In this document: piece by piece, positions 15,001 to 16,016 of the stretch | How the letters are laid out: every line of letters starts with the position of its first letter | Position numbering within the stretch: position 1 is the first letter of the stretch | Assembly: GCA_002451015.1 (NCBI GenBank) | Contig: DKBB01000290.1 | Span: 6,112-22,127, forward strand | DNA from: Acidobacteria bacterium UBA6911 | GTDB lineage: Bacteria; Acidobacteriota; UBA6911 | DNA length: 16,016 bases | Reading direction: 5' to 3' | Position numbers and translations under genes: made by a program | Notes under the pieces: generated by a model | Told to the model about the DNA's origin: nothing | The model's database searches: none | What the model saw: only the letters and a program-made list of their open reading frames with translations

Positions 15001-16016
15001 ATGGATTTAACAACGAATTACAAAGGAAAAACAGTACTGGTGGCAGGTGCGGGCCGAAGCGGACTGGCCGCAACCCGGTTTCTTATCGACAGGGGAGCTG
15101 CAGTAATCCTCACCGATTCAAAGGACCGCGCGGCTCTGGATAACGCTATCTCCGGGCTGGTCGAATCCGTAAAAAATCCGGATGCGCTGGAACTGGAACT
15201 GGGAGGACATCGCCCCGAAAGCTTCGAACGATGCGATATGGCCGTTGTCAGCCCCGGAGTCCCCCTGACGCTTCCCGAATTCGAACTGTGCCGTAAAGCC
15301 GGAATCCCGATTATGGCGGAAATCGAGCTTGCTTTTCATCATCTTCAGGGCCGAATCATCGGAATCACCGGCTCGAACGGCAAGACAACGACAACGACTC
15401 TAGTCACCGAGCTTCTGGCCGGCGCCGGCATGAGAGCAAAAGCGGCCGGTAATATCGGATTACCCTTAACCGATTTTGTATCCGATTCCACACCGGAGGA
15501 TATTTATGCCGTTGAACTCTCCAGTTTTCAACTGGAAAGCATTCATGATTTCAGGCCCTGGATCGGTTCCATTCTGAATATAACACCCGACCATATGAAC
15601 CGTTACGGAAGTTACGAAGATTACATTGCAGCAAAACGACGTATCTTCATGAACCAGGGAACTAAGGATTTTGCCGTCCTGAACGCCGACGACGCCGAAA
15701 CGGCCGCCCTCGCAACCCAGTTGAACGCAACTCCTATAATGTTCAGTCGGCGGGAAGACATCCAGTACGGAGCATCCGTACGAAATGAACGGGTGATATT
15801 CCGGGATCCCGGAGGAGAAAGGGAGCTATTTCCGCTGACGTCCATCAAGCTGAAAGGATCGCACAACCTGGAAAACGTGCTTGCAGCATGCACAATGGCA
15901 ATTCTTGCCGGCGCGCTTCCGGAAAGTCTCGACAACAGCATTCAAAATTTCAAAGGGGTTGAACATCGTATCGAGTTCGTTTCGGAGATCGACGGGGTTC
16001 AGTACTTCAACGACTC
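15001..16016 (+). CDS. murD: MurD, UDP-MurNAc-L-Ala:D-Glu ligase, N-terminal 338 residues (C-terminus beyond window)
   Basis: The frame is open from the ATG at 15001 to the right edge, about three quarters of the usual 440-460 residues. MurD adds D-Glu to UDP-MurNAc-L-Ala in the cytoplasm. A Rossmann-like N-terminal domain starts VLVAGAGRSGLAA (12-24), followed by VVSPGVP (82-88). The ATP loop is GITGSNGKTTTTT (121-133, Lys128). AGNIGLPL (149-156) and ELSSFQLE (172-179) are MurD-specific. Lys212 in IAAKRRIF corresponds to the carbamylated lysine. HRIEF near 322 starts the C-terminal domain, cut by the window end. It begins 7 bases after the murF stop without a clear Shine-Dalgarno, suggesting coupled translation. 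MurD normally follows mraY; here it follows murF directly. Confidence 0.95.
   Translation, partial: MDLTTNYKGKTVLVAGAGRSGLAATRFLIDRGAAVILTDSKDRAALDNAISGLVESVKNPDALELELGGHRPESFERCDMAVVSPGVPLTLPEFELCRKAGIPIMAEIELAFHHLQGRIIGITGSNGKTTTTTLVTELLAGAGMRAKAAGNIGLPLTDFVSDSTPEDIYAVELSSFQLESIHDFRPWIGSILNITPDHMNRYGSYEDYIAAKRRIFMNQGTKDFAVLNADDAETAALATQLNATPIMFSRREDIQYGASVRNERVIFRDPGGERELFPLTSIKLKGSHNLENVLAACTMAILAGALPESLDNSIQNFKGVEHRIEFVSEIDGVQYFND
15800..15813. repeat. Perfect 14-bp GC-rich palindrome inside murD
   Basis: TCCGGGATCCCGGA is a perfect palindrome centred on GGATCC within the murD coding sequence (FRDPGG). It is short enough to be chance, and no function is suggested. Confidence 0.3.

Noticed and set aside
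1..16016. CRISPR arrays, tRNA or rRNA genes, insertion sequences, phage or defence genes
   Set aside because: No spaced repeat arrays, cloverleaf sequences, transposase motifs or terminal inverted repeats were seen; the window is almost fully occupied by core genes.

Overview
The window reads as chromosomal core DNA from a diderm (Gram-negative-type) bacterium that makes meso-diaminopimelate peptidoglycan. The evidence is a BamA-type outer-membrane assembly protein with its C-terminal aromatic residue, a TamB-like protein, a SurA-like periplasmic chaperone, and a MurE carrying the DNPR motif of meso-DAP-adding enzymes. Composition looks even, and there are no mobile elements, tRNAs, rRNAs or CRISPR arrays. 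The taxon cannot be fixed from this stretch. A PPIase-less SurA-like gene beside bamA and tamB, plus a PASTA-bearing FtsI, would fit an Acidobacteriota- or deltaproteobacteria-like lineage (inference, low confidence).

Left half (1-7217), minus strand: one compact gene run in transcription order ychF, bamA, surA-like, tamB-like (cut by the left window edge). Gaps are 18, 3 and 6 bases, so this is very probably one operon. BamA (seven POTRA-like repeats by my count), a chaperone and TamB form an outer-membrane biogenesis module. YchF, a translation- and stress-linked P-loop NTPase, precedes it.

Middle (7218-7656): a 439-base divergent intergenic region. On the plus side it holds a good sigma70-type promoter (TTGACA, 17-base spacer, TAATGT). 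This is followed by three GTGGT direct repeats at exact 10-base periodicity, the expected layout of an MraZ operator.

Right half (7657-16016), plus strand: the division and cell wall (dcw) cluster mraZ, rsmH, ftsL, ftsI, murE, murF, murD (cut by the right edge). MraZ would autoregulate the cluster, RsmH methylates 16S rRNA, FtsL and FtsI act at the septum, and MurD, MurE and MurF build the UDP-MurNAc-pentapeptide. mraY, which normally sits between murF and murD, is missing here: only 7 bases separate the two genes.

I found no convincing undescribed system. The best second-look items are the missing mraY, the MraZ operator, the PPIase-less chaperone, the seven-POTRA BamA, the altered switch II of YchF, and a perfect 22-bp palindrome inside ftsI.
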